64,000 nt of DNA from Hippea jasoniae (GTDB lineage: Bacteria > Campylobacterota_A > Desulfurellia > Desulfurellales > Hippeaceae): positions 1 through 64,000 of the forward strand of contig NZ_JQLX01000012.1 of NCBI RefSeq assembly GCF_000744435.1, given 5' to 3'. The notes below the pieces were generated by a model. The model saw only the letters and a list, made by a program, of their open reading frames with translations. It had not been told where the DNA came from and did no database searches. Positions 1 to 7,405 of this stretch are shown piece after piece; positions within the stretch are counted from its first letter, which is position 1; every line of letters begins with the position of its first letter. The translations under genes were made by a program, and so were the position numbers.

Positions 1-276
1 CAGGAAGGTCTTCAAGATTCTCTACAATTTTACTATTTTCCGCAAATAGATAAGCGAAAAATAAGTTCAACCAATGCATTGGAACGCATAAATGAAGAAA
101 TACGCAGACGTTCAAGGGTAGTGTCTATATTTCCATCTAAGGAATCGTATTTGAGGCTTATTGTGTCATATTTGATGGAATACACAGAAGATTGGTTGGC
201 CGAGAGAAGTTACATACATCCACAGAAATTACAGGAAGTTATGGATAAATTCCAAGACCGGTTTAAGGTAGCATAG
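1..276 (+). mobile_element. IS256-family transposase, C-terminal part (cut by window edge)
   Basis: The frame is open from base 1 and ends at TAG 274-276, so this is the last 91 codons of a longer gene whose start lies outside the window. The residues TNALERINEEIRRRSR, then VVSIFPS, then a leucine-rich stretch ending in YLMEYTEDW, match the conserved C-terminus of mutator-type (IS256) DDE transposases. Whether the whole element is intact cannot be judged. The codon TTG at 79 could be mistaken for a start, but homology-like sequence continues upstream of it. No other IS element is seen in the window. Confidence 0.85.
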
Positions 277-316
277 GGAATGTTTATAAATGCTTACCGA
301 GAAGAAAATTGCGAAA

Positions 317-333
317 GAAAATTGACAGGATCC
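317..333 (+). repeat. possible terminal inverted repeat (right end) of the IS256-like element
   Basis: The sequence GAAAATTGACAGGATCC lies about 40 bases after the transposase stop, where IS256 elements end. It follows a near-repeat of GAAAATTG at 304-311. The left end is outside the window, so pairing and target duplication cannot be tested. Position is the only support. Confidence 0.25.
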
Positions 334-546
334 ATACCTCACCTCTTGTTTAATGATTTTTTTTGTAAGATTTATGTGCATATTAGATCGGCGGTGAACG
401 GGATGTTGGTGTTGTGCATATTTTGGTGCACAGATAAACTACCACTTCAGACCTCCTTTTAGGGCAATTTTTTAATGATTAACGAGCAAGTTCTTCACTG
501 TTTTTAGACGAAATATCTGCCGTTTCTGGACAGCTAAAAAATAAAT
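334..546. other. gene-poor AT-rich spacer
   Basis: Together with the short tail of the IS element, this stretch holds no convincing gene. An open frame at 280-462 has no ribosome binding site and no recognisable protein features. It probably represents the sequence between the insertion element and the tRNA-Val/thrS region. Confidence 0.5.
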
Positions 547-813
547 TTGCTGTGTCTATTTAAGTGGTTTGTTGCGTTTTATTTAGTGAATAAATTTGAA
601 AAAGTGAACTGTAAAGTGCTGATAAGGTTTCTTTGGAAAACCGTTTACTTTGTTTTGCTATTAACTGGCTATACATTTGTAGTTATATTCTATCTGTTTA
701 TTAATTTTGGTGATATTGCCGGTAGTTACTATGGTGGAATGTTTAATAATCTTGGTGAGAGTTTTGATAGCGGCATGAGATCTTTTTTTGATGATAATAA
801 TAGCTACTTTTAG
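547..813 (+). CDS. doubtful small membrane protein
   Basis: This is an open frame of up to 88 codons with only TTG (547) or GTG (586) starts and no clear ribosome binding site. It encodes one strongly hydrophobic stretch (about residues 30-55), then a glycine- and aspartate-rich tail. The frame follows a transposase end and precedes a tRNA promoter. It is not recognised. It could be a real small membrane protein, a gene remnant, or chance in AT-rich DNA. Confidence 0.2.
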   Translation: MLCLFKWFVAFYLVNKFEKVNCKVLIRFLWKTVYFVLLLTGYTFVVIFYLFINFGDIAGSYYGGMFNNLGESFDSGMRSFFDDNNSYF

Positions 814-822
814 ACTTTTGTA

Positions 823-872
823 TTGACAATGCATCCAATACACTTGACAATTTGGCGTTAAAATGATAACTA
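823..872 (+). promoter_or_regulatory. tandem TTGACA promoter elements for tRNA-Val(GAC)
   Basis: Two perfect -35 hexamers TTGACA occur at 823-828 and 844-849. The first has GACAAT at 846-851 after 17 bases. The second has TAACTA at 867-872 after 17 bases, which would start transcription a few bases before the tRNA at 885. The second promoter is the more likely one for the tRNA; its -10 is a weak match. Confidence 0.5.
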
Positions 873-884
873 ATCCCAGCATTT

Positions 885-959
885 GGGCGCATAGCTCAGG
901 GGGAGAGCGCTTGCTTGACGCGCAAGAGGTCAGTGGTTCGAAACCACTTGCGCCCACCA
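885..959 (+). tRNA. tRNA-Val(GAC)
   Basis: The sequence folds as a full cloverleaf. The acceptor stem GGGCGCA pairs with TGCGCCC (949-955), followed by discriminator A and an encoded CCA (957-959). The D stem is GCTC/GAGC. The anticodon stem CTTGC/GCAAG encloses the loop TTGACGC, giving anticodon GAC (valine). The T arm AGTGG/CCACT has the TTCGAAA loop. It lies 25 bases upstream of thrS in the same orientation and may be co-transcribed with it. Confidence 0.95.
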
Positions 960-983
960 TTTTTTTATTTATGAGGCGTGATA

Positions 984-2846
984 ATGAAGCTTGATAAAGG
1001 AACAAATCTCCTTGAATATGTAAAGAAAAACAAACTAAAGGATATTGTTGCGGCTAAAGTTAACGGTAAAGTTGTTGACCTTGATATCACTCTTGATTCA
1101 GACAGCGATGTGGAGTTTATCGATGTCAACTCAAAAGAGGGGCTTGATATATTAAGACACTCTGCAGCACATATTATGGCACAGGCGATTCAAAAACTGT
1201 TTCCCGATGCTAAGTTTGCAATAGGGCCTGCTATAGAAAACGGCTTTTATTACGATATTGATGTGGGTAGAACGCTTGGTGAGGATGACCTCAAAAAAAT
1301 AGAAAAAGAGATGAAAAAAATCGTTGGGGCAAACTATCCATTTAAGCGAAGGGAGTTGTCAAAACAGGAAGCTGTAGAGTATTTTAAACAAAAGGGCGAT
1401 GAATATAAGGTTGAAATAATAGAAGATATTGACGATGATGTTGTTAGTTTTTATACGCAGGGCGATTTTACAGATCTATGCAGGGGGCCACACATTCCAT
1501 CAACAGGTTATTTGAAGTATTTTAAGCTTTTAAGTGTGGCTGGAGCGTATTTTAAAGGTGATGAAAACCGCCCGATGTTGCAACGTGTCTATGGTGCTGC
1601 ATTTGCAACAAAACAGCAGCTTGATAACTATCTGAGGTTTCTTAAAGAGGTTAAAAAGAGGGATCACAGAAAGTTGGGTAAGCAACTTGATCTATTCAGT
1701 ATAACCGATGAGGTTGGGCCCGGTTTGATTATCTGGCATCCAAAGGGTGCAATGTTGAGGTATTTGATAGAGGATTTTGAACGCAAAGAGCATCTAAAGA
1801 GGGGTTATGAATTTGTTAAAGGCCCTGAAATTTTAAGGACCGATTTATGGAAGAGAAGCGGTCATTTCGATCATTACAGAGAAAATATGTATTTTACAGA
1901 AATCGATAATCAAAGCTTTGGCATAAAACCGATGAACTGTTTGGGTCACATAATGGTATATAAATCAAAAAAACGCAGCTATCGTGAGCTACCTAAAAGA
2001 TATTTTGAATTGGGTGTGGTTCACAGACATGAGAAAAGCGGTGTTTTGCATGGTTTGTTGAGGGTTAGAGAATTTACGCAGGATGATGCGCATATCTTTT
2101 GTAGACCCGATCAGCTTAACGATGAGATTATTGGTGTTTTAAACTTTGTGCAGGATGTTATGGGTCTTTTTGGTTTTGAGTATGACCTTGAGATCTCAAC
2201 AAGGCCTGAGAACTCAATTGGAACGGATGAGCAGTGGGAGCTTGCAACAAACGCCCTTATTAACGCTCTTAAGTCCACTGGCAAAAAGTATGATATTAAC
2301 GAAGGCGACGGTGCCTTTTATGGTCCAAAAATAGATGTAAAACTAAAGGATGCAATAGGCAGAAGCTGGCAGTGTGCTACAATTCAGTGTGATTTTACCC
2401 TGCCAGAGCGTTTCAATTTAACTTATATCGATGAGGATGGTAAAGAAAAACAACCCGTGATGGTTCACAGGGTCATTTTGGGTTCTATAGAGCGGTTTAT
2501 AGCTATCCTGATTGAGAATTACGAAGGTGATTTTCCTCTGTGGATTGCGCCTGTTCAGGTGCGCGTGATTCCAGTTAGTGTAAAACATGAAGAGTATGCA
2601 AATAAGGTTTATGAGAGATTGAAGGATTCAGGTGTAAGGGTGGAGTTTGAGTCGCGTAATGAGACTCTATCAAAGAAAATAAGGTTTGGTGAAACAGATA
2701 AAATTCCATACCTCGTTATTGTGGGTGACAAGGAGATTGAAAATAACAATATAGCTGTTAGGAAACGCAAAGAGGGCGATCTGGGCTGTTTTAGTATAGA
2801 TGAGTTTGTGAAACATATAGAGGAAGAAGTTTCAAGCAGGAGGTGA
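984..2846 (+). CDS. thrS: threonyl-tRNA synthetase
   Basis: This class II enzyme charges tRNA-Thr in the cytosol. About 620 residues run in the usual order: an N-terminal TGS domain, an editing (SAD) domain with the HxxxH metal motif in [11 protein letters not shown], the catalytic core with zinc-ligand region MNCLGH and motif 2 around [14 protein letters not shown], and the C-terminal anticodon-binding domain. ATG 984 is preferred over GTG 978 because GAGG at 973-976 sits seven bases before it. It heads the translation-factor operon, and its stop codon lies inside the ribosome binding site of infC. Confidence 0.97.
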   Translation: MKLDKGTNLLEYVKKNKLKDIVAAKVNGKVVDLDITLDSDSDVEFIDVNSKEGLDILRHSAAHIMAQAIQKLFPDAKFAIGPAIENGFYYDIDVGRTLGEDDLKKIEKEMKKIVGANYPFKRRELSKQEAVEYFKQKGDEYKVEIIEDIDDDVVSFYTQGDFTDLCRGPHIPSTGYLKYFKLLSVAGAYFKGDENRPMLQRVYGAAFATKQQLDNYLRFLKEVKKRDHRKLGKQLDLFSITDEVGPGLIIWHPKGAMLRYLIEDFERKEHLKRGYEFVKGPEILRTDLWKRSGHFDHYRENMYFTEIDNQSFGIKPMNCLGHIMVYKSKKRSYRELPKRYFELGVVHRHEKSGVLHGLLRVREFTQDDAHIFCRPDQLNDEIIGVLNFVQDVMGLFGFEYDLEISTRPENSIGTDEQWELATNALINALKSTGKKYDINEGDGAFYGPKIDVKLKDAIGRSWQCATIQCDFTLPERFNLTYIDEDGKEKQPVMVHRVILGSIERFIAILIENYEGDFPLWIAPVQVRVIPVSVKHEEYANKVYERLKDSGVRVEFESRNETLSKKIRFGETDKIPYLVIVGDKEIENNNIAVRKRKEGDLGCFSIDEFVKHIEEEVSSRR

Positions 2847-2853
2847 TGCTATA
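2838..2853 (+). promoter_or_regulatory. infC ribosome binding site and AUA start codon
   Basis: AGGAGG at 2838-2843 is followed seven bases later by ATA at 2851, where the IF3 N-terminal domain begins. The frame closes upstream at TAG 2818-2820, and no ATG, GTG or TTG occurs in frame between that stop and the conserved IF3 sequence. The ideal spacing identifies ATA as the start. Rare starts (AUU, AUA, AUC) on infC are known to let IF3 repress its own translation. Confidence 0.85.
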
Positions 2854-3384
2854 AGAGGCGATTTCAGAATCAGGAGAAAGGAAGTTCCGCCAATTAATGA
2901 GAATATAAAGGCGGATAAGGTAAGGTTAATTGCTGAAGATGGAAAACAGGTAGGCGTTGTATCGTTTAATGAGGCTTTAAGAAGAGCCAAAGAAGCTGGT
3001 TTAGATTTAGTGGTTGTATCTCCCAATGCGGATCCAATTGTCTGCCGCATCATGGACTATGGGAAGTATAACTACGAAAAACAGAAAAAGCAGCAGAAGA
3101 GTAAAAAGGCTCAAAAGACGATTAAAGTCAAAGAGGTTAAGTTAAGACCAAGAATAGCTGATAACGACTACATGACGAAGTTAAAAATGGCAAGAAGTTT
3201 TTTAGAGGCTAAAAATAAGGTTAAGTTTAATATCTTTTTGCGCGGCAGAGAGATAGATAAAAAGGAACTGGTGGATGAGCTTATAGAAAGGCTAAAATTG
3301 GATTTAGCAGACCTTGGCAATATAGAAGGCAAGGTTGATCGCCAGGGTAGAAGGGTAGTTGTGTCGTTTGTACCAAATAAGTAG
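2851..3384 (+). CDS. infC: translation initiation factor IF-3 (AUA start)
   Basis: IF3 binds the 30S subunit, checks the start codon and keeps subunits apart. The 177-residue protein has the usual N-domain (PPINENIKADKVRLI, then GVVSFNEALRRAKEAGLDLV) and linker through MDYGKYNYEK. The C-domain contains IKVKEVKLRP and ends in RRVVVSFVPNK. Length is normal for the family. The start is the rare codon ATA at 2851; using the first conventional start (GTG 3010) would delete the whole N-domain. Autogenous repression through the rare codon is expected by analogy with E. coli. Confidence 0.95.
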   Translation: MRGDFRIRRKEVPPINENIKADKVRLIAEDGKQVGVVSFNEALRRAKEAGLDLVVVSPNADPIVCRIMDYGKYNYEKQKKQQKSKKAQKTIKVKEVKLRPRIADNDYMTKLKMARSFLEAKNKVKFNIFLRGREIDKKELVDELIERLKLDLADLGNIEGKVDRQGRRVVVSFVPNK

Positions 3385-3393
3385 GAGGAAGCA

Positions 3394-3591
3394 ATGAAAC
3401 TCAAAACAAGAAGGGCGGCTGCAAAGAGGTTTTCTAAAACAGCCAAAGGGTATTTCAAGCATGCAAGGGCTAACAAAAGCCACCTTTTGTTTGATAAACC
3501 AAGAAAAAGAAAGAGAAACTTAAAAAGGCCTAACTATATCAAAAGCGGTCAGCTTCATCACAATCTAAAAGAATTGATGCCGTGGGATTGA
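3394..3591 (+). CDS. rpmI: 50S ribosomal protein bL35
   Basis: This 65-residue basic protein starts MKLKTRRAAAKRFSKTAKG and ends with LKELMPWD, typical of bL35. ATG 3394 follows AGGAGG with good spacing, nine bases after infC. The order infC-rpmI-rplT is the classic conserved operon. In E. coli L20 represses translation of this unit; whether that applies here is not visible in the short spacer. Confidence 0.97.
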   Translation: MKLKTRRAAAKRFSKTAKGYFKHARANKSHLLFDKPRKRKRNLKRPNYIKSGQLHHNLKELMPWD

Positions 3592-3605
3592 AAGGGAGGT
3601 AGAAG

Positions 3606-3947
3606 TTGAGAGTTAAGACGGGTTTTAAAAGAAGAAGAAGACATAAGAAAATTTTAAAGCTTGCAAAAGGTTATTATCAGAGAAGGCATTCTACATATAA
3701 AAATGCAGAGGAGAGTGTTAGAAGGGCTTTAGCTTACGCCTACAGGGATAGAAAGGTAAGAAAGAGAGAGTTTAGGAAGCTGTGGATTGCAAGGATCAAT
3801 GCCGCTGTAAGGGAGTATGGCTTAAGCTATAGCAAATTTATACATCTTTTGAAGGAAAAGGGTATAGAGTTAAATAGAAAAATGTTAAGTGAGCTTGCAA
3901 TTAGAGAGCCAGAGAACTTTAAAAAACTTGTTGAAAGTGTAAAATAA
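3606..3947 (+). CDS. rplT: 50S ribosomal protein bL20
   Basis: The 113-residue protein begins [24 protein letters not shown] and contains the conserved [16 protein letters not shown] block of bL20, an early-assembly 23S rRNA binder. The start is TTG 3606, preceded by GGGAGG; no ATG fits the conserved N-terminus. It is the last gene before a strong hairpin terminator at 3969-4011. Confidence 0.97.
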   Translation: MRVKTGFKRRRRHKKILKLAKGYYQRRHSTYKNAEESVRRALAYAYRDRKVRKREFRKLWIARINAAVREYGLSYSKFIHLLKEKGIELNRKMLSELAIREPENFKKLVESVK

Positions 3948-3958
3948 GAATATCTAAT
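3931..3958 (+). promoter_or_regulatory. probable sigma-70 promoter for pheST
   Basis: TTGAAA at 3931-3936 and TCTAAT at 3953-3958 are separated by 16 bases; the hexamers match consensus at five and five positions. The elements overlap the end of rplT. Predicted initiation near 3965 would place the strong hairpin at 3969-4011 at the very 5' end of the pheS transcript, an arrangement typical of attenuation. Confidence 0.45.
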
Positions 3959-3968
3959 TTTTGCAACT

Positions 3969-4011
3969 AAAAGATGCGAAATGCTGCCATAGGCATTTTC
4001 GCATCTTTTTT
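3969..4011 (+). terminator. strong Rho-independent terminator / candidate pheST attenuator
   Basis: AAAAGATGCGAAATGC at 3969-3984 pairs with GCATTTTCGCATCTTTT at 3993-4009, with one bulged T and an eight-base loop, giving about 16 base pairs, and runs into six Ts. It ends rplT transcription. Because a probable promoter lies just upstream and pheS begins 17 bases downstream, it may also act as an attenuator for pheST. No leader peptide rich in Phe codons is seen. Confidence 0.85.
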
Positions 4012-4028
4012 CATTTTTGGGAGTCGCC

Positions 4029-5054
4029 ATGGAAAGAATTAAAGAAGAGTTTGATAAGCTTTTGGTGGATGTTAAAGATCAGGAATCTCTAAAGCAACTA
4101 AAGGCAAGGTTTTTGGGTAAAAAGGGCAGGGTAAGTGAGCTGTTTAAAAACCTCAGAAATATTGAACCACAAAAAAGAAAAGAATTTGGTGCCAAAATAA
4201 ATGAGTTAAAAGAATATATTGAGCAAAGACTTAACGAGAAGCTTTTGGAGATTAAACAAAAACAGAAAGAGGAATCCTTAAAAAAGGAAACAATAGATAT
4301 TACGCTTGATGGTAGAGGTATAAACTTTGGTGGCATCCATCCCATTACCCTAACTATAATGGAGATTGAGGAGATTTTTTCATCACTGGGTTTTGGTGTA
4401 GAGGTGGGACCTGAGATTGAATTGGATCTGTTCAATTTTGAGCTGTTGAATATACCAAAAGAACATCCTGCAAGGGATATGCAGGATACATTTTACATAA
4501 ATGATAATGTGGTTTTAAGGACCCATACATCGCCAACACAGATCAGGGTTATGAAAAGACAACAACCACCTGTTATGTTTATATCACCTGGAAGGGTTTA
4601 TAGGCGCGACTCAGATATAACCCATTCCCCTATGTTTCATCAGGTTGAAGGTTTGCTTGTTGACAAAAATATTCGCTTTTCTGATTTAAAAGGTGTTTTG
4701 AGTGGATTTTTGAGGCGTTTCTTTGGCGATGTTCCTGTGAGGTTTAGGCCAAGCTATTTTCCTTTTACAGAACCATCAGCCGAGGTTGATATTGGATGCA
4801 TTATCTGCGGTGGAAAGGGTTGCAGGGTTTGCTCATATACAGGATATTTAGAGGTTTTAGGTTGCGGCATGGTTCATCCCAATGTGTTGAGAAATGGAGG
4901 ATACGACCCGGATATTTACAGTGGTTTTGCATTTGGTTTAGGTGTAGAGCGTTTTGCCATGCTTAAATATGGAATAGACAATATAAAACTTTTCTTTGAG
5001 AATGACTTGAGGTTTCTTGAGCAATTCTCATTGGCAAAGGGTAGGTTGTTATGA
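4029..5054 (+). CDS. pheS: phenylalanyl-tRNA synthetase alpha subunit
   Basis: This is the catalytic subunit of the alpha2-beta2 PheRS. The 341-residue protein has an N-terminal coiled-coil tRNA-binding region rich in Lys/Glu. The class II core follows: motif 1 near GPEIELDLFNFELLNIPKEHPARD, motif 2 with ISPGRVYRRD and HQVEG, and motif 3 with FGLGVERFAMLKYG. ATG 4029 follows GGGAG with five bases of spacing; an in-frame TTG at 4017 is less likely. Its stop overlaps the pheT start by four bases (ATGA), implying translational coupling of the two subunits. Confidence 0.97.
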   Translation: MERIKEEFDKLLVDVKDQESLKQLKARFLGKKGRVSELFKNLRNIEPQKRKEFGAKINELKEYIEQRLNEKLLEIKQKQKEESLKKETIDITLDGRGINFGGIHPITLTIMEIEEIFSSLGFGVEVGPEIELDLFNFELLNIPKEHPARDMQDTFYINDNVVLRTHTSPTQIRVMKRQQPPVMFISPGRVYRRDSDITHSPMFHQVEGLLVDKNIRFSDLKGVLSGFLRRFFGDVPVRFRPSYFPFTEPSAEVDIGCIICGGKGCRVCSYTGYLEVLGCGMVHPNVLRNGGYDPDIYSGFAFGLGVERFAMLKYGIDNIKLFFENDLRFLEQFSLAKGRLL

Positions 5055-7405
5055 GGGTTTCATACAGATGGCTTAGAGAATTTATCGATTTTGACTATGA
5101 TGCGTATACTTTGGCAGATAAGCTAACAATGATGGGTCTTGAGGTAGATAGCATAATGAGCATACCGACCTGGGATAGTGTTGTTGGTGAAGTCATAGAA
5201 TTAAAAAAAGACTCTAATTTAGCATACTGCAGTGTTGATATCGGTGGTAAAACGATAAACATAGCAACGGCTGATAAAACAGTTGAGGTTGGTGAGAAAT
5301 TTGGTGTTGTAGTTGCTGGTGGTAGTGTTGGTGATAAAAGCATTGAAAAGAGAAAATTTGGAGAGTTTATATCTGAAGGCATGTTTTTGTCAGCCGAGGA
5401 GATGGAGTTAGAGGAAAGTTCAGATAAGCTATTCAGGCTGGATAAAAGCTTTGCAAACGGAACAAAATTAAAGGATTTAGATGAATTTAACGACCATATC
5501 ATAGAGATAGAGCTTACACCCAATAGGGGTGATGCTTTGAGTATTTTAGGTATTGCAAGAGATGTTAAGGCTCTGGCTGGCAATGAAATAAAGCTACCCA
5601 AGATGGAATTTGATTTAATTGATAAGCATATAGATGAGTTTATTGCGGTTGACATTGAGGATAAAAATGGTTGCCCGAGATACACGCTTGCAATGGCCGA
5701 TATTGATATTTTTGAATCGCCGTTTTTTATGAGAATGAGGCTGCTTAAAAGCGGAGTGCGATCAATAAACAATATTGTTGACATAACAAATTATGTGCTT
5801 TTAGCTTTGGGTCAGCCGCTTCATGCTTTTGATTATAACAAGCTAAATGGTGGTATTATTATAAGAAAGGCAAAGGATAATGAAAAGATAACCGCTCTGG
5901 ATGGGAAGGAATATAAGCTTGACAGAAGCATGACTGTTATTGCAGATCAAAATACACCTGTTGCTATAGCAGGTGTTATGGGCGGTGAGTTTTCAAGTGT
6001 GGATGAGAAGACAAAAACTGTTGCACTTGAGAGTGCTTTTTTCGATCCTGTTGGTGTCAGGCTAACGGCACGAAAGCTCAAACTCCATACAGAATCTTCT
6101 CATAGATTTGAGCGAGGGGTTGACCCCAACTTATGCAGTCTGGCATCAAAATACGCCCTTTCCCTTATGCAGAAATATGCAAACGGTAAAATTTATAAAG
6201 GATTTATAGATAAAAAGGTGCGCCAGTTTGAACCAAAGAAGGTTATTGTAAGTTTTGATGGCATAAACAGGTTGCTTGGCAGTGAGTTTTCATCCAGTGA
6301 AATTGTTGATGTTCTTGTTGGTTTAAACTTTGGTGTTGAGCAGGTTGACCAGAAAAAGGTAGAGGTGCAGATTCCTACCTACAGGTTTGATATAGATGGT
6401 GAGGCGGATATAGCAGAAGAGATTGCACGCATTAAAGGATACGACTCTATCAAAGAAACAATGCCTGTTACTACAACCTACTACAAACAGAAGGATGAGA
6501 TAGAGAGGATTTCAGAAGAGGTTTTGATACTGTTAAGCCATATGGGTTTATTTGAAACAAAAAATTACTCTTTTGTGGATGATAAAAAGCTTAAGATTTT
6601 TGATAAAAACGAGGATAGATTTGTTTATTTAAAAAATCCTTTAATAGATACGCAGAATGTAATGAGAACAACGCTGCTTGTTGGTTTACTTGATGCGCTT
6701 TCTTTAAACATCTCACGCGGCGCAAGAGGTGTGCCTGTTTTTGAGGTGGGCAGGGTTTTTTATAAAAAGGATAATTTTGCAGAGGAGTTTGTAAACGCTG
6801 GATTTTTACTGTGGGGTAGGGCGCAATTTGACTGGTTTGAGCATAATAGATATTTTGATTACTACGATGCAAAAGGTATTGCAGATGCTGTTTGTGCCCT
6901 GATTGGCATAAAGCCCTCTTTTGTTCGCTCAAAAAGGCCGTATATACATCCAGGCAGAAGTGCGGATTTGATGTATGATGATGAAGATATAGGCTATATT
7001 GGAGAGCTGCATCCCGATATTTACGATTTATACGATATAAAATTTGATAAAAGATCCCGTATTGTGGCTGGCGAGATAAACTTAACAAAACTTTTATCTA
7101 TAAAAAATGAAACATTAAGATACACCCAGCTGCCAAAGCTTCCAACCGTATACAGGGATCTGTCTGTGGTGGTTGATACTAATACAGATGCCAACAGCCT
7201 AAAGGATTTCATCGAAAAACAGGATTATGTTTATAAAGTGGCGCTGTTTGATGTCTATAAACTTGAGGATGGTGTTAGCTTGACATTCAGAATAGTTTTA
7301 AGAAACGATGAGGCTACCTTTACCGATAGTGAGATTGAAAATATAATTAAGGGAATATATAACGGCTTAAAAGAAAAATTCGATGCAAAACTCAGGGGGG
7401 AATGA
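5051..7405 (+). CDS. pheT: phenylalanyl-tRNA synthetase beta subunit
   Basis: The 784-residue beta subunit shows the usual architecture: an N-terminal RWLREF block and EMAP/OB-like tRNA-binding domain (about residues 40-150), B3/B4 editing region (around TPNRGDALSILGIARD and NIVDITNYVLLALGQPLHAFD), B5 domain (NRLLGSEFSSSEIVDVL), and a C-terminal FDX-ACB domain starting near LPKLPTVYRDLSVVVD. It overlaps pheS by four bases and ileS by four bases, so the three synthetase subunits are coupled. Confidence 0.97.
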   Translation: MRVSYRWLREFIDFDYDAYTLADKLTMMGLEVDSIMSIPTWDSVVGEVIELKKDSNLAYCSVDIGGKTINIATADKTVEVGEKFGVVVAGGSVGDKSIEKRKFGEFISEGMFLSAEEMELEESSDKLFRLDKSFANGTKLKDLDEFNDHIIEIELTPNRGDALSILGIARDVKALAGNEIKLPKMEFDLIDKHIDEFIAVDIEDKNGCPRYTLAMADIDIFESPFFMRMRLLKSGVRSINNIVDITNYVLLALGQPLHAFDYNKLNGGIIIRKAKDNEKITALDGKEYKLDRSMTVIADQNTPVAIAGVMGGEFSSVDEKTKTVALESAFFDPVGVRLTARKLKLHTESSHRFERGVDPNLCSLASKYALSLMQKYANGKIYKGFIDKKVRQFEPKKVIVSFDGINRLLGSEFSSSEIVDVLVGLNFGVEQVDQKKVEVQIPTYRFDIDGEADIAEEIARIKGYDSIKETMPVTTTYYKQKDEIERISEEVLILLSHMGLFETKNYSFVDDKKLKIFDKNEDRFVYLKNPLIDTQNVMRTTLLVGLLDALSLNISRGARGVPVFEVGRVFYKKDNFAEEFVNAGFLLWGRAQFDWFEHNRYFDYYDAKGIADAVCALIGIKPSFVRSKRPYIHPGRSADLMYDDEDIGYIGELHPDIYDLYDIKFDKRSRIVAGEINLTKLLSIKNETLRYTQLPKLPTVYRDLSVVVDTNTDANSLKDFIEKQDYVYKVALFDVYKLEDGVSLTFRIVLRNDEATFTDSEIENIIKGIYNGLKEKFDAKLRGE

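Noticed and set aside
280-462. 60-codon open frame after the transposase
   Set aside because: No ribosome binding site, no protein-like features, and it spans the probable end of the insertion element.
3948-4028. Phe-rich leader peptide for pheST attenuation
   Set aside because: No short open frame with a ribosome binding site and consecutive Phe codons is present in the leader.
5095-5784. 229-codon minus-strand open frame
   Set aside because: It lies fully inside pheT, is Ser/Leu/Ile-rich as expected for antisense of this codon usage, and has no conserved features.
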